Source: Candidatus Electrothrix aestuarii
GTDB lineage: Bacteria; Desulfobacterota; Desulfobulbia; Desulfobulbales; Desulfobulbaceae
Length of the DNA: 64,000 nucleotides
Direction of reading: 5' to 3'
Assembly (NCBI GenBank): GCA_032595685.2
Contig: CP159373.1
Span: 3,034,193-3,098,192, forward strand
The notes under the pieces were generated by a model. That model was not told where the DNA came from, did not search any database, and was given only the letters and a program-made list of their open reading frames with translations. Shown here piece by piece: positions 1 to 9,199 of this stretch; positions within the stretch are counted from its first letter, which is position 1; each line of letters opens with the position of its first letter. A program made the translations under genes and the position numbers.

Positions 1-891
1 GTCACCTTGCATCAGGTTATGGATTCCTATGTATCCAAGGAGTCGGTTCTTCGGCCCCTTTGTATAGGAATATTCGGACCTCCCGGCTCAGGGAAATCCT
101 TTGCTGTTAAGCAGGTTGCCAGTGAGATAGCCCGTTATCACGAAGGGAATCCCTTCGATTTCTTTGAGTTTAATTTGACTCAATTTGCCAGCCCGGAGGA
201 AATTAACTCGGCAATTGATCCGGTCAGGGCTTCTGTGGCCCGAGGCCGGGTGCCTATCGCCTTCTGGGATGAATTTGACTGCAGGTATAATGGAGATGAA
301 TTCGGCTACCTGCGCTTTTTTCTGCCCTCAATGCAGGACGGCGTGACCTATGTTCACGGTATTCCTTACCATATAGGGCGGGCTATCTTTGTCTTTGCAG
401 GCGGTGTGAAGGCAAGCTGGGAAGGGATGGAGGATCTACTCTCCCCGGACAATCCTGAACGATTGAAAAGGGCTAGAACATTAAAAATACCTGATTTTAT
501 GAGCCGTCTTCGGGTGGTTCTGGATATTGATGGAATTGAGATCCCTGCCCATCTCTTGCAGGAATCAGCCACTGACGAGGATTTGGAAGAACTGCGCAGG
601 ATACTCCATAAACGTGCTCTGATTATCTCTCATCAGATGCAGACCCATTGGAAAAAGGCTGCGCGGAAAAGTTCTGGGCTCCTGCTCCGTCTCCTTCTGG
701 GTGAGTATAAATTCGGTGCCCGATCCATAGAGGCGGTGATTGAGGCCAGTCGGGCAGCTGATCGTCTGGTTTATGGCCTGCCGGAGCTGATCGCTCCGTC
801 TGCGGCCCGTATCCATGCCAATTGGCGAGTGGAGCTGGAGCGTCGGATTGATCATGTTCGTAAGTCTACAGGGTTACGTGCTATTTGGTGA
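1..891 (+). CDS. P-loop (AAA-type) ATPase, 5'-truncated by the window edge
   Basis: The frame is open from base 1, so the true start probably lies upstream; the first start-like codon is the TTG at 7. About 25 residues in is a Walker A motif (GPPGSGKS), followed some 60 residues later by a Walker B-like stretch (IAFWDEFD) with the acidic pair expected for ATP hydrolysis. The middle carries a segment reading VFAGG, where AAA proteins have their sensor strand, and the C-terminal third is helical and basic. This resembles the ATPase half of proteins annotated as AAA/RyR-domain proteins in deltaproteobacteria, but the specific role cannot be read from this part. It ends in TGA at 889-891 with no gene directly downstream on the same strand. 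Confidence 0.7.
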   Translation, partial: VTLHQVMDSYVSKESVLRPLCIGIFGPPGSGKSFAVKQVASEIARYHEGNPFDFFEFNLTQFASPEEINSAIDPVRASVARGRVPIAFWDEFDCRYNGDEFGYLRFFLPSMQDGVTYVHGIPYHIGRAIFVFAGGVKASWEGMEDLLSPDNPERLKRARTLKIPDFMSRLRVVLDIDGIEIPAHLLQESATDEDLEELRRILHKRALIISHQMQTHWKKAARKSSGLLLRLLLGEYKFGARSIEAVIEASRAADRLVYGLPELIAPSAARIHANWRVELERRIDHVRKSTGLRAIW

Positions 892-1422
892 GGTTGTTTT
901 CAGAAGTAAATAGAGGAAAATTTCCAGAGGAAGGGCGCATGAGTCAGCTAGTTAGAAACTCCGCTAAGTTTAGGGTGCTATTTCGCTATCTACCTTATTG
1001 TTTTTAGCAGCTTTTAGATTGGAGACTTTTATTGAGGTACTCTCGGGTATTTCTTCATAAGTTAAATGCAATAATAACATGATGATAATTGACAATAATA
1101 TAGTAAATAAAAATTCCATTTTTTCATTCATAGGTAAATTCGTTTGGCAGATTTAAAAGTCGAAAAGCTAGCGTTCTGAAATTACATTAAAAATACAGCG
1201 GGTAAGTTGGGGTCGGAATGCTAGCGCAGAGCATTGCAAAATATTTTTTCTACTACTTAATAGTACTATTTGATGGCGCAATTTTCTACGAATATCACTC
1301 AGGGGTCGTTTAATAGGGGATTCACTTAAACTTAATTGTGTTTGTAATTATTTGTTTTGTTTGTGGTAAAATAAAATGCAAGCCCCGGTTAAATATAGAA
1401 AGAGGATATGCATCGCGATAGG
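892..1422. other. AT-rich intergenic region (531 bp)
   Basis: AT-rich spacer between convergent genes. The only thing of note is a 53-codon minus-strand ORF (970-1131, listed separately). No convincing terminator, promoter or RNA structure was found. Confidence 0.5.
970..1131 (-). CDS. possible small single-pass membrane protein (53 aa)
   Basis: A short ORF starting with ATG at 1131 and ending in TAA at 970. Residues 6-23 form an uninterrupted hydrophobic helix (FLFTILLSIIIMLLLHL), followed by a polar tail ending DSEIAP. There is no good Shine-Dalgarno sequence upstream, and the surrounding DNA is AT-rich, which makes chance hydrophobic ORFs likely. It could be a real small membrane protein, but nothing beyond length and hydrophobicity supports it. 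Confidence 0.25.
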   Translation of the reverse strand: MNEKMEFLFTILLSIIIMLLLHLTYEEIPESTSIKVSNLKAAKNNKVDSEIAP

Positions 1423-2025
1423 CTACTGCTGGCGCAAATATTTCAGTTTGTTGTTCAATAGATCAAGATTGGCTTCAAGGTCCATGATTTGTTGCTGTAA
1501 TCCAGAAGGTAGTTCCTCGGCATCTTGTGCTTGAGAAGAGAGTTGCTTGAGCTCGCCTTCAATGTTTTTATATTCCCTTTCCGTTCTTTCAATGACGTGC
1601 ATTAGGCGAATGCGCTCTTTCTCCTGAATTTCTGTGAGATGAGAGGCTGTTCGCGCTTGGTTTTTAATCTGTTCGTATTCTAGCTCAATTTTTTTTAATT
1701 TCAGGATAAGTTGCTGTTGTTTCGTCTCGAATTCTTGTCGTTTTTTTTCTGGAGCGGACTCTTTCAAAAGGCTGGAAATTTCATTTTGACCTGCTTCGAT
1801 TCGGTCCAGTGCGTTTTGTAGACGAAATTGTTCATCTGGACGAGATTCAAAGAGATACTCTTCATAGAGGACTAGGCGTTTTGAACTGAGTAATTCCCAT
1901 TGTTGTTCAAGTTTATCAAGAGGTTCGTCAGCTGGTGATGGAGTTCTTTTGGAATGATGAAGTGGTGCATCTCGTTGAGATTCAATATTCTTTCGAGAGA
2001 GCAGTTGTCGTATTTTTGTGAACAT
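1423..2025 (-). CDS. coiled-coil protein of unknown function
   Basis: 200 residues, highly charged, with heptad-like Leu/Ile spacing from about residue 35 to the end, rich in Glu, Gln, Lys and Arg; predicted to be mostly one long coiled coil. The N-terminal 30 residues are basic and polar, with no signal peptide or membrane segment, so it is likely cytoplasmic. It starts with ATG at 2025, only 23 bp downstream of the acetyltransferase gene on the same strand, so the two may be co-transcribed. I do not recognise a family; coiled coils give little functional information. Confidence 0.6.
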   Translation of the reverse strand: MFTKIRQLLSRKNIESQRDAPLHHSKRTPSPADEPLDKLEQQWELLSSKRLVLYEEYLFESRPDEQFRLQNALDRIEAGQNEISSLLKESAPEKKRQEFETKQQQLILKLKKIELEYEQIKNQARTASHLTEIQEKERIRLMHVIERTEREYKNIEGELKQLSSQAQDAEELPSGLQQQIMDLEANLDLLNNKLKYLRQQ

Positions 2026-2048
2026 TATCTGTTGTCTTGTTGAGGTTT

Positions 2049-2900
2049 TTACCCAATCTCAAAAGAAGTCACCCCGAAAAGTCGATCAAAGGGTAACCCT
2101 GGAAATTCCCCTGTGTACATCCTGGCTGTTTCAAAGGAGACTTTCATGTCATGGCGCTCAGCCAGAACCACCGCCGCTGGATTGACCTCGGGCGTATCGA
2201 GAAAGATCGTCTCTGTTGCCGCAGCTTTGGATTTGAGGGCAAGAAAGAGTGATTCTGCCAGCTCAGGGGAGTTCGCGAAAAGAGGCCCTATTTTATAGCC
2301 CGTGCGGCATGGCCGGATAACGCCATAGCCTGCAAGATTTCCTCCATGCATGATCCCCAGGGCATGGCATCCTGGTTGGTTGATCCAGGCCTGGGTGAAC
2401 TGGGGTCGGTCATTCGGGAAAAAGGGGCGATCATATTGCTTCACCATGTCAAAGGGCAGGGTGGAGAGGGGGACGATGTTCGCATCCTGCGGGTCGCTTC
2501 CTCCACCTATGCCTTGGTAGCGGATGTTGCGATAGGCCAGTTTGAATCCAGACTTTTTGTAGTTTTCCTGCTGAGCAATAACCCCATCAAGACCGATGTT
2601 TCGTCTTTCGAGATATTCCAAGGCTACGTTCCAGAGGCGCAGGCCATAGCCCTTGCCTCGGTGCTCCGGTTTCACGATGTAGAAGCCAAGAAAACCAAAG
2701 GAGGCCGAGTAGCTGACAGCAGAGATAGTGGCAATGGGCTCCCCGTCAAGCAGGCCAAGCAGAAAACCATTCGGGTCAGCTGCAAAATAGCAGCCTGCAT
2801 CGTGCAGCCCAGGATTCCAGCCCTCTTGGGCTGCCCATTCAACAGCGAGGTCCACCTCGTCTCGGGTCATCGTTCTGATGGTGTATTGTTTGTAATCCAT
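2049..2900 (-). CDS. GNAT-family N-acetyltransferase with C-terminal Acetyltransf_18-like domain
   Basis: 283 residues. The N-terminal half is a GNAT fold that transfers an acyl group from acetyl-CoA; the CoA pyrophosphate-binding motif is visible around residues 80-88 (EHRGKGYG, the R/Q-x-x-G-x-G/A pattern), preceded by the beta-strand LGFYIVKP. The second half (about 150-283) matches the organisation of YitH-like proteins, where a second acyltransferase-like domain (Acetyltransf_18) follows. The acceptor substrate cannot be predicted. ATG at 2900 opens with MDYKQYTIRTMTRDEVDLA, a typical GNAT start. It heads a possible two-gene unit with the downstream coiled-coil gene. Confidence 0.8.
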   Translation of the reverse strand: MDYKQYTIRTMTRDEVDLAVEWAAQEGWNPGLHDAGCYFAADPNGFLLGLLDGEPIATISAVSYSASFGFLGFYIVKPEHRGKGYGLRLWNVALEYLERRNIGLDGVIAQQENYKKSGFKLAYRNIRYQGIGGGSDPQDANIVPLSTLPFDMVKQYDRPFFPNDRPQFTQAWINQPGCHALGIMHGGNLAGYGVIRPCRTGYKIGPLFANSPELAESLFLALKSKAAATETIFLDTPEVNPAAVVLAERHDMKVSFETARMYTGEFPGLPFDRLFGVTSFEIG

Positions 2901-3155
2901 GAGGAATATCTCTTTGTCATGTCATTATATGGAGGAAATCAAGAACAGCCTTCCTCTTCTTCTCCCTTCTTTCTCTCGCAACAACACCATATTACTCAAC
3001 CCTGCTTAAACAGCAAAGCGAAAACTATTGACTTCCTGTTCCAACTGCTCAATACTACAGCGGAAGAAACGGAGCCGGAGAGGTTCCACCTGTTGTGCTG
3101 GAAGCAGAATCTTTTGATATTATACCGCAGGCTGTGGTCGAAATAAGAGAGAAAA

Positions 3156-5369
3156 ATGAATACAGAAAGTGAGGTTGAGGCTGTGGAATCCAGAGAGAAA
3201 AAATCCAGTGCGCAGGGCGGGAGCAAAGGTAGGCCAGAGTTTGATTTGACCTCCCCGGAATGGTACCTGAATCGGGAGCTGACCTGGCTGGAGTTTAATC
3301 GTCGGGTTCTGCATGAGGGGCAGGACGAACGCACCCCGCTTCTGGAACGGATCATGTTCCTGGCTATTATGGGCGGGAATCTTGACGAGTTCTTCATGAA
3401 GCGAATCGGTGGCCTCAAACAGCAGGTCGGGGCCGGGGTGCGCAAGCTTACTGTGGATGGTCGTACTCCGGGCGAGCAGATCGGCGAATGTCATGAGGTG
3501 GTCCGTAGTATCCTGACGCAGAAGGAGCGGCTGGAACAGGAACTCTTCTCTACGCTGAGTGAAAAGGGTATCAGGATTGTTGGTTACCAGGAGCTAGATA
3601 AAGAGCAGCAACAGGAAGTAGATAATTATTTCCTCGAAAATATCTATCCGCTGCTGACGCCCCAGGGCATGGATCCGGCCCATCCCTTCCCCTTTATCTC
3701 CAATCTATCCATCAACCTGCTGGTAGTGACCAGGTACGAGCATGACGCCCATCCTTTCCTGAATCGTATCAAGGTACCTACCGGGGTGGGGATTCCTCGT
3801 TTTATTCGGGTCGGGGGAGGGCATCTCTATATCCGTTTTGAGGATCTTATAGCCAATAATCTGGCCGTAGTTTTCCCAGGTTTGGTTGTGGAATCATGCA
3901 GCTTTTTCCGGGTCACCCGCAATGCTATTACTGAGCAGGACGGTGCTAATGCCAATGATCTGTTGGCCGTGATTGAGACGGCGTTGCGTAATCGGAAATT
4001 CGCCGAGATTGTTCGTTTGGAAGTGGATGCCAAGATGTCAGCAGCTCATCGGGGCATGTTGGCTGCGGAATTGGGGATTGACGAGGACAAGGATGTGTTC
4101 ACCGTGGAAGGCATCATCGGTAAGCGGGATCTTTTTGAGATTGCTGCTATTGATCTCCCGGAATTTCATTATCCCCTGCACCAGCCCCTTGATCATTTCC
4201 GGTTGTCTGGAGATTCTCCCAATATTTTTCATCTGATCCGGGAAAAAGGTTCGCTTCTGTTTCAGCACCCCTATGAGTCCTTTGATAGCACGGTGCAGCG
4301 TTTTCTGCGCGAGGCCAGCCGTGACCCCAAGGTCCTGGCTATCAAGATGACCCTGTACCGCACCTCGGCAGGCTCCCGGATTATTCCCTATCTGCTGGAT
4401 GCGGCCCAGAACGGTAAGCAGGTGGCGGTGGTGGTGGAGCTTATGGCCCGTTTTGATGAGTCCGCCAATATCCGCTGGGCCGAAAATCTGGAAGAGGCCG
4501 GAGTCCATGTCACCTATGGTGTTGTTGGTTTGAAGACCCATTCCAAGGTCATTTTTGTGGTGCGGAGGGATTTTGATGGTCTGCGCCGCTATGCCCATAT
4601 CGGGACTGGGAATTATCATGCAGGCACGGCCAGGATTTACTCCGATTTGGGCCTGCTCACCAGTGACCGGGTGATAGCCAAGGACCTCACCGAATTATTT
4701 AATTATCTGACCACCGGTTACGCGCCGGAAAGAAATTACCGCAAGCTCTTGCCCTCGCCCAGGGTGCTGAAAAAGGCCCTGCTGGAAAAAATTGAGCGGG
4801 AGATTGCCAATCACAGCAATAAAAATCCTGGCAGAATCCAGTTTAAGACCAATGCGCTGGAAGATAAGGACATCACAGCGGCCCTGTACAAGGCCTCTAT
4901 GGCCGGGGTGCAGGTGGATTTGCTGATTCGGGATACCTGTCGGCTCCGGCCCGGCGTTCCCGGTTTGTCGGAAAATGTTCGGGTTATTTCTATTGTAGGT
5001 CGCTTCCTGGAGCACAGCCGTATTTATTATTTCTATAATAACGGTGAGGAAGAGTATTTTATCGGCTCCGCTGATATCATGAAGCGTAACCTGGAGGACC
5101 GGGTGGAGGTCATCACCCCGGTGGAGCAGGAAGAACTGCGTAAGGTCTTGCGGGAGGTCCTTGATGTTCAGTTGTCAGATCAGCGCAGTGCCTGGGAAAT
5201 GCAGTCCGATGGTCGTTATATTCAACGGACCAGCACCGGGGAGAATGAAAAAGGGAGCCATGAAATTTTGATCGAGAAGGCAGAAAAGCGTCTGTCTGAT
5301 GCCCAGGCCCTGTTTAGGTTAGAGCAGGGCAGGATGATGAAGCGGAAAAAAGGGCAGAGGAAGAAGTGA
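3156..5369 (+). CDS. ppk1: polyphosphate kinase 1
   Basis: 737 residues, slightly longer than the usual ~690. Reversibly transfers the gamma-phosphate of ATP to polyphosphate. The N-terminal domain begins with the family hallmark LNRELTWLEFNRRVL (about residues 33-47) and a NLDEFFMKRIGGL motif. The catalytic core has the phosphorylated His in KTHSKV (His462) and the second conserved His in FLEHSRIYYF (His620), plus HIGTGNYH and GSADIMKRNLEDRVEV. ATG at 3156 is preceded by AAGAGAGAAA. The C-terminus carries a basic extension ending KRKKGQRKK. A PPK2 gene lies about 25 kb downstream, so the organism can use both polyphosphate enzyme types. Confidence 0.96.
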   Translation: MNTESEVEAVESREKKSSAQGGSKGRPEFDLTSPEWYLNRELTWLEFNRRVLHEGQDERTPLLERIMFLAIMGGNLDEFFMKRIGGLKQQVGAGVRKLTVDGRTPGEQIGECHEVVRSILTQKERLEQELFSTLSEKGIRIVGYQELDKEQQQEVDNYFLENIYPLLTPQGMDPAHPFPFISNLSINLLVVTRYEHDAHPFLNRIKVPTGVGIPRFIRVGGGHLYIRFEDLIANNLAVVFPGLVVESCSFFRVTRNAITEQDGANANDLLAVIETALRNRKFAEIVRLEVDAKMSAAHRGMLAAELGIDEDKDVFTVEGIIGKRDLFEIAAIDLPEFHYPLHQPLDHFRLSGDSPNIFHLIREKGSLLFQHPYESFDSTVQRFLREASRDPKVLAIKMTLYRTSAGSRIIPYLLDAAQNGKQVAVVVELMARFDESANIRWAENLEEAGVHVTYGVVGLKTHSKVIFVVRRDFDGLRRYAHIGTGNYHAGTARIYSDLGLLTSDRVIAKDLTELFNYLTTGYAPERNYRKLLPSPRVLKKALLEKIEREIANHSNKNPGRIQFKTNALEDKDITAALYKASMAGVQVDLLIRDTCRLRPGVPGLSENVRVISIVGRFLEHSRIYYFYNNGEEEYFIGSADIMKRNLEDRVEVITPVEQEELRKVLREVLDVQLSDQRSAWEMQSDGRYIQRTSTGENEKGSHEILIEKAEKRLSDAQALFRLEQGRMMKRKKGQRKK

Positions 5370-5418
5370 GCCAGAAGTGAGCCTGGAGAGGGAAAAGGTA
5401 TATTGCAGGGAGTAAGGT

Positions 5419-5982
5419 ATGATAGGCCTTGAGAACATTGAAGTCGAAGCGGATACGGATGAGGCACAGATACTTGAAGATGAGGAGCTGAAAAAGGAGG
5501 ATGAAGAGAAAAATGCCCAGGCACAGCAGCGTATTCTCTATTATACCTATGGCGGTATGGCTATGGGCTTTGTTCCTTTTCCCCTGCTGGATCTGGCCGC
5601 ATTAAGTGCCTTGCAGTTGAAAATGTTGCATAGACTCTCTGAAATTTATGGGGTAGATTTCTATGGAAAAATGGGGCGCTCCGCAAGCAGTAGCCTTGTT
5701 GGTGGCCTTTTTCCTGTGGCCTCTGCTGCACCGGTGGCAGCCAGTTTGACCAAATTTATTCCGGGGATCGGCCATTTTCTCTCCTACGGGACCCTGGTGG
5801 TTCTCAACGGCGCTTCAACCTATGCAGTAGGGAAAGTTTTTGCCCGCCATTTTGCTTCCGGCGGTACCTTCCTGAATTTTGATCCTGACGCTGTGCGTGA
5901 TTATTTTGCTGAACAGTATGAAAAGGGCAAAGAGGTTGTTGCTGTTTTGAAAAAGAAAGGAAAACCAAGCAAAGAATTGTGA
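5419..5982 (+). CDS. DUF697 family membrane protein
   Basis: 187 residues. The first 40 are acidic (EADTDEAQILEDEELKKEDE) and probably cytoplasmic; the rest is the DUF697 module, with GGMAMGFVPFPLLDLAAL and a second hydrophobic pair around the GHFLSYGTLVVLNG segment, both typical of this membrane-associated family found alone or behind GTPase domains (YcjF-like). It lies 49 bp downstream of ppk1 and on the same strand, so co-transcription is plausible. The family has no established biochemical activity. Confidence 0.8.
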   Translation: MIGLENIEVEADTDEAQILEDEELKKEDEEKNAQAQQRILYYTYGGMAMGFVPFPLLDLAALSALQLKMLHRLSEIYGVDFYGKMGRSASSSLVGGLFPVASAAPVAASLTKFIPGIGHFLSYGTLVVLNGASTYAVGKVFARHFASGGTFLNFDPDAVRDYFAEQYEKGKEVVAVLKKKGKPSKEL

Positions 5983-6069
5983 TCAGGTGGGGCTATATCT
6001 GCTATAATAGATTATTGATAGAGCGTAATGAATAATGGGGATGATGTGTTGCCCAAATGAGGACAGGTT

Positions 6070-6204
6070 ATGAAGAGCAAGAAAGATGTACCCAAAAAAA
6101 ATATTTTTAAGAAACCTTTGAGAAAAAAAGGCATTGTGTTGAGATCCCAGGTAAAGGCCGGAGGCTTCTGGGAGGATATGCGGGCCTTATATGGAATGAA
6201 ATGA
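6070..6204 (+). CDS. small basic peptide with RK-x-G ... VKAGG motif (peptide P1; candidate RiPP/exported peptide precursor)
   Basis: 44 codons, ATG at 6070, TGA at 6202-6204, with a good Shine-Dalgarno (GAGGA) ending seven bases before the ATG. The first 24 residues are extremely lysine-rich (KKDVPKKNIFKKPLRKKG), followed by LRSQVKAGG and a C-terminal stretch FWEDMRALYGMK. The RK.G...VKAGG part resembles the four peptides at 24.5-29 kb around the asparagine-synthetase-like gene. The Gly-Gly could be a cleavage site for the C39 peptidase-ABC exporter encoded 3 kb downstream, though canonical leader residues at -4, -7 and -12 do not fit well. A strong terminator follows, so it is its own transcription unit. 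Function unknown. Confidence 0.6.
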   Translation: MKSKKDVPKKNIFKKPLRKKGIVLRSQVKAGGFWEDMRALYGMK

Positions 6205-6236
6205 GTGGATCCTCTGCTGGATGCATTCTTCTTTTT

Positions 6237-6276
6237 GCCACACTCTGGAGTTAGGATCAGACGTGTGGCTTTTTTG
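6237..6276 (+). terminator. Rho-independent terminator after peptide P1
   Basis: Inverted arms GCCACAC (6237-6243) and GTGTGGC (6263-6269), extended by CTG/CAG pairs, are followed directly by a run of T. It sits 32 bp after the P1 stop codon and 50 bp before the lipoprotein start, separating the peptide gene from the exporter operon. Confidence 0.85.
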
Positions 6277-6325
6277 TTTTACTCAAGAATAATTGCGCGT
6301 TAGGCCAAGAGTAGAGTTCTTTTTG

Positions 6326-8653
6326 ATGAAATTGAAAAAAGCCGCTGGGGTCTTGCTCGGCATACTTCTTCTTATATCCGGCTGTCAGAGCGAGCGGCAG
6401 ACTGTTAAGCAGGTTACGGAAAAAGAAGATGCAAGTACGATTCATCTCGGTGTGGCTTGGGTGCGGGGGGATGGGTTGTTCATTGAGGGTGCGGAACTGG
6501 CAGTGGAAGAGGCCAATGCCTCGGGCGGTGTCTTGCAGAAAAAGATCAAGCTCATCATCAGTGAGGAGGAAGCCGATACATCTGCTACTCTGAATCATAC
6601 CTCTAGCTTGATGGTCGGTGAAAATGTCAAAGAATACTCAAGAGAAACAGCTCGCTATTTTATTCGTCACCCCCGACCTATTACAGCGGTTATAGGCCAT
6701 CGATATTCCTTTATGGCGCTTTCTGCGGCTGGCCTTTACCAACAGAGCAGGATGCTTTTTCTTGCCCCGACAGCCACCAATGACCTCTTGACCAGCATGG
6801 ATTTTGACTATGTTTTTCGCATGGTCCCGAAGAACAGTGTCTTAGGTCGGCAACTGGCTATGTATGCAGCAGCCCGTGGAATCAAACGGGTGGCGATTTT
6901 TAATGAACGAAGTGAGGACGCCCTGGAACTGGGCGCGGCCCTGAAACAATCTCTGGCAGGGCAGGGCGTGCAGACTGTGGTGGAATATTCCTTTTTCAGC
7001 GGAATGTCTGGGCGGGAATTCACCTCCTATGCGATGGAGTTTAAGCGCCACCATAAAAAAGATCCTGTGGATGCGGTGTTTCTGTTGGTTGGCGGCGATA
7101 TGGCTCGCAGTATTATCCGGGAATTTTATAAGCGGGGGGTAGGTGATACGGTTTTTCTCACCGGAGAAGGTGTTGATGAACACGGCTTTTGGCAGACCAT
7201 GCAGGAGCTCCAGGAAGAAATAAAAGAACCAATTTATGTCGGCGTGCCCACCCTGTTTCAGGATAATAGTGAATATACCCGTTTCTTTCGGGAAAAATTT
7301 TCCCAAGTTTATGAAACTCCTCCAGATAGTTTGGCTGCTCTGGGCTATGATTCTGTGAATATTTTATTGGCCGCAGTGGAGCAGGCTGGAGCAGCCGCAC
7401 CGGATAAGGTGGTGGATGAACTCCGTTACTTGCGGGCCTGCCAAGGCCTGACCCGTAAAATCGCCTTTCAGGATACTGGGGATATTGAGTACAAACCCTA
7501 CCTGATCAAATGGATGACGGCGACCGGCTTTGAGTATCGTGATGTAAAGGATCAGGTTATTGCGCCTGATACCTATACCAGCGCCTTGCCCGGCTGTGTG
7601 AATATTGATCGGGATAAAGACGGTATCGTTGATAAGCGTGATATCTGCCCTGATAATAGCAAGGAGGAATTGGTGCAGGGGGTTTTTCTCAAAGGAGAAA
7701 AGAGAGGTTGTCCTCTGGATACAGATAAGGACGGATTACCCGATTACCTGGATGCATGTCCTCATAATACAGAGGAAGAGCTGACCCAAGGCGTAGATGC
7801 CCAGGGCTGCCCAGTGGATCTGGATCAGGATAAGGTGTTGGATTTTAGAGATGAGTGCTTGCAGAGTACCCCGGAGGCGCTGAGTAAAGGGGTAGATGCT
7901 CAAGGGTGTCCTGCGGATACGGACCAGGACGGCGTGGGGGATTATGTTGATCTTTGTCCGAACAGTGCTCCGCAGGAAATCAAGGAGGGAGTCGATCTGA
8001 CCGGCTGCCCTGTTGATGAGGACAAAGACGGGGTACCCAATTACTGGGATGCTTGCCCGAAGAGTACAGAGGAAGAACTACGTTTCGGTGTGGAACGAGA
8101 CGGCTGCCCGCAGGATACGGATAATGACCAGCACCCTGACTTTCAGGATCATTGTCGGGAAGATTCGCCAGCAGACTTGGCCTTAGGAACAGATGAGCAG
8201 GGCTGTCCCAAGGACAGCGATCAGGATGGGGTCTATGATGTGTATGATGCCTGTCCAGACACTGCACCGGGAACCTGGGTGAACGAACATGGGTGTACCT
8301 TGCTGACTTTGTTTTCAGATAGCAGTTTTGCGAGCGGCAAAGCAACCTTATCTGCTGAGGCTGAGCAGAAATTGCAGGACTTTGCCGGGAAATTGGTCCT
8401 GGAACTTATCGAGCGCATTATCATTACCGCCCATGCGGACAGTCAGGGGGCAGATGATTTTAACCTCCGTCTATCGGAGGAGCGCGCCGAGTCGGTGGCT
8501 CGTTTTTTAGAGCAGGAGGGCATTCCGGCAGGAATTATTTACACCCAAGGAGCTGGAGAAAGCCAACCTATTGCTGATAATGCAACAGAAGAGGGACGCA
8601 GAAAAAATCGTCGGGTAGAGCTGAATGTGCTCCTGAAGGCAAAAAAACACTGA
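6326..8653 (+). CDS. outer-membrane-type lipoprotein: periplasmic ligand-binding domain + thrombospondin type 3 repeats + OmpA domain
   Basis: 775 residues from the ATG at 6326, chosen because it gives a clean lipoprotein signal (hydrophobic core, then LISGC lipobox); the frame is open 11 codons further up. Residues ~30-400 look like a branched-chain amino-acid receptor/ABC substrate-binding protein (Peripla_BP_6). Residues ~425-660 hold about eight Asp-rich calcium-binding TSP3-type repeats (DxDxDGxxDxxDxCP with GC). The last ~120 residues are a peptidoglycan-binding OmpA domain (ITAHADSQG, LSEERAESVARFL, RRKNRRVEL). It is the first gene of a five-gene operon with two ABC exporters, so it may link the exporter to the cell wall and outer membrane while sensing a ligand. 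Confidence 0.85.
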   Translation: MKLKKAAGVLLGILLLISGCQSERQTVKQVTEKEDASTIHLGVAWVRGDGLFIEGAELAVEEANASGGVLQKKIKLIISEEEADTSATLNHTSSLMVGENVKEYSRETARYFIRHPRPITAVIGHRYSFMALSAAGLYQQSRMLFLAPTATNDLLTSMDFDYVFRMVPKNSVLGRQLAMYAAARGIKRVAIFNERSEDALELGAALKQSLAGQGVQTVVEYSFFSGMSGREFTSYAMEFKRHHKKDPVDAVFLLVGGDMARSIIREFYKRGVGDTVFLTGEGVDEHGFWQTMQELQEEIKEPIYVGVPTLFQDNSEYTRFFREKFSQVYETPPDSLAALGYDSVNILLAAVEQAGAAAPDKVVDELRYLRACQGLTRKIAFQDTGDIEYKPYLIKWMTATGFEYRDVKDQVIAPDTYTSALPGCVNIDRDKDGIVDKRDICPDNSKEELVQGVFLKGEKRGCPLDTDKDGLPDYLDACPHNTEEELTQGVDAQGCPVDLDQDKVLDFRDECLQSTPEALSKGVDAQGCPADTDQDGVGDYVDLCPNSAPQEIKEGVDLTGCPVDEDKDGVPNYWDACPKSTEEELRFGVERDGCPQDTDNDQHPDFQDHCREDSPADLALGTDEQGCPKDSDQDGVYDVYDACPDTAPGTWVNEHGCTLLTLFSDSSFASGKATLSAEAEQKLQDFAGKLVLELIERIIITAHADSQGADDFNLRLSEERAESVARFLEQEGIPAGIIYTQGAGESQPIADNATEEGRRKNRRVELNVLLKAKKH

Positions 8654-8655
8654 GT

Positions 8656-9171
8656 ATGGCAACAATACCTTTTTCTCAGACAAGGCGAGCCCTACAGGCA
8701 GACCAAGGGCGTTACAGCCGTTTGACCCTTGGTTTTGCCTTGGTGGTGATGCTGCTGTGGGGATACTGGTTTTTTACCGCTTCGACCCCTCAGTATATTA
8801 GCACCCAAAAGATCAAGATTACCCAGGGCGATCAGCCGGTGTGGCGCATTGCTCCTGGGGAAAATCGGGCTGCTGCCTATTATCGCTATACTGTGCAGGC
8901 GTATTTTACCCCGGAGGATTTTCAGCAGATCAGCTCTGGGCAGCAGATGCGCTTGCTCCTGACCCGTTCAGGCTCTCTTTCCGAACGTGTTCTTGCTGCT
9001 CAGGTGGATAGGATGGAACCGGTACATAATGCTATTGAAGCGGATTTGGAACTACGGATGGAAATTGCAGAAATGCTGGCCGGGGCAACTCTGGAACGGC
9101 TGGATATCGCAGTGACGCAGCAAACTCCGGCGGCCTTTCTGTTTCATACGGCCCGTTCCAATTTCCCCTGA
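8656..9171 (+). CDS. single-pass membrane-anchored periplasmic protein of the ABC export operon
   Basis: 171 residues starting 2 bp after the lipoprotein stop. A single membrane helix (LTLGFALVVMLLWGYWFF, about residues 23-40) is followed by a ~130-residue periplasmic domain with beta-strand character. It sits where HlyD-type membrane fusion proteins occur in C39 exporter operons, but it is much shorter and shows no lipoyl or long helical hairpin signature. It may be a reduced adaptor; no family is recognised. Confidence 0.65.
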   Translation: MATIPFSQTRRALQADQGRYSRLTLGFALVVMLLWGYWFFTASTPQYISTQKIKITQGDQPVWRIAPGENRAAAYYRYTVQAYFTPEDFQQISSGQQMRLLLTRSGSLSERVLAAQVDRMEPVHNAIEADLELRMEIAEMLAGATLERLDIAVTQQTPAAFLFHTARSNFP

Positions 9172-9199
9172 CCCCAGTCTGTTGAGCGATTATTGAGCG

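Noticed and set aside
2346-3146. 266-codon plus-strand frame
   Set aside because: It lies opposite the GNAT acetyltransferase gene, which has clear family motifs; the plus-strand translation shows none.
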